Shown here: positions 63,866 to 64,000 of the stretch, in pieces | Layout: each line of letters opens with the position of its first letter | Numbering within the stretch: position 1 is the stretch's first letter | Assembly (NCBI RefSeq): GCF_000007345.1 | Contig: NC_003552.1 | Location: 2,294,001-2,358,000, forward strand | Direction of reading: 5' to 3' | DNA: 64,000 nt | Origin: Methanosarcina acetivorans C2A | GTDB lineage: Archaea > Halobacteriota > Methanosarcinia > Methanosarcinales > Methanosarcinaceae | The notes under the pieces: generated by a model | What the model was told of the DNA's origin: nothing | Databases searched by the model: none | What the model saw: the letters and a program-made list of their open reading frames with translations, nothing else | Made by a program: the position numbers and the translations under genes

Positions 63866-64000
63866 ATGGAATGCAAATTGCATAGCATATGTGAAGAAGA
63901 ATTCAGGGTATTCCAGCTTCTATTAATTCCTGGCAAAGTAGTCTACCTTGAAGTAGAGAACATTATCTGCAAAGAGAAAACCGGTTTCCGGGAAGACGAA
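63866..64000 (+). CDS. start of an unidentified gene, cut by the window end
   Basis: An ATG at 63866 right after a stop codon opens a frame of 45 codons to the last base: MECKLHSICEEEFRVFQLLL then IPGKVVYLEVENIICKEKTG. The codon use (CGG GAA GAC GAA) looks coding. The beginning is too short to name. No ribosome site is obvious. Confidence 0.45.
   Translation, partial: MECKLHSICEEEFRVFQLLLIPGKVVYLEVENIICKEKTGFREDE

Overview
The window reads as chromosome of a methanogenic archaeon of the Methanosarcina type. The support is indirect: AT-rich intergenic DNA with archaeal TATA boxes, GGTGA/GGAGG ribosome sites, a DUF1699-type gene, a YVTN/PKD surface protein, Isf-like flavoproteins, a HisKA_2 sensor kinase, and IS1, IS21, IS481 and MULE-like insertion sequences. 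No rRNA, tRNA, CRISPR array or integrase gene was recognised.

The left part (1-22.3 kb) is mostly housekeeping: an Isf-like flavoprotein (cut by the window edge), an ABC1/UbiB kinase, a bacterial-type LonA protease, a MarR regulator with a palindrome in its promoter, an oligoendopeptidase F flanked by two paralogous small membrane proteins, a TPR protein, a GT35 glucan phosphorylase, two small genes sharing one promoter sequence, and a cytosolic GAF-PAS histidine kinase. Inside it is a Gabija-type defence pair (5.5-9.3 kb). gajA is intact. gajB is split by a 133-bp MITE with a 10-bp target duplication, and removing 143 bp restores the frame exactly. Next come a CX5R phosphatase and a Fic protein surrounded by repeats built on a 10-bp period.

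The middle part (22.5-47.7 kb) is an AT-rich accessory island dense in mobile DNA: an IS1 with a frameshifted transposase, a broken transposase interrupted by an IS21, an IS481 with a 15-bp target duplication, and two near-identical 1597-bp MULE-like elements. Between them lie (a) a RelA/SpoT-synthetase-like gene overlapping a small partner, resembling a toxSAS toxin-antitoxin pair; (b) a HTH gene with an operator-like palindrome and a coiled-coil partner; (c) a tightly overlapping operon of a two-helix membrane protein, an inactive-STAND-like protein and a winged-helix/TPR-like/pentapeptide-repeat protein, with a 735-residue P-loop ATPase downstream, a candidate conflict system; and (d) plasmid-like replication DNA: a DUF927 ATPase split by an IS, a ribbon-helix-helix gene, iteron-like repeats and putative counter-transcribed RNAs. 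Two families of structured non-coding sequence occur here, one with compensatory stem changes between copies and one as a 149-bp gap-free pair with its own TATA box.

The right part (47.7-64 kb) returns to chromosomal genes: an NADP-dependent secondary alcohol dehydrogenase, an Isf-like flavoprotein, a HicB relic, a secreted nuclease frameshifted at a 7-C run, a 1667-residue surface protein with two seven-bladed YVTN propellers and 12 PKD domains, a CstA-type transporter, a DUF1699-like protein, a propeller/TPR protein, a DUF998 relic, and a second copy of a roughly 450-bp non-coding repeat also found at 14.7 kb.
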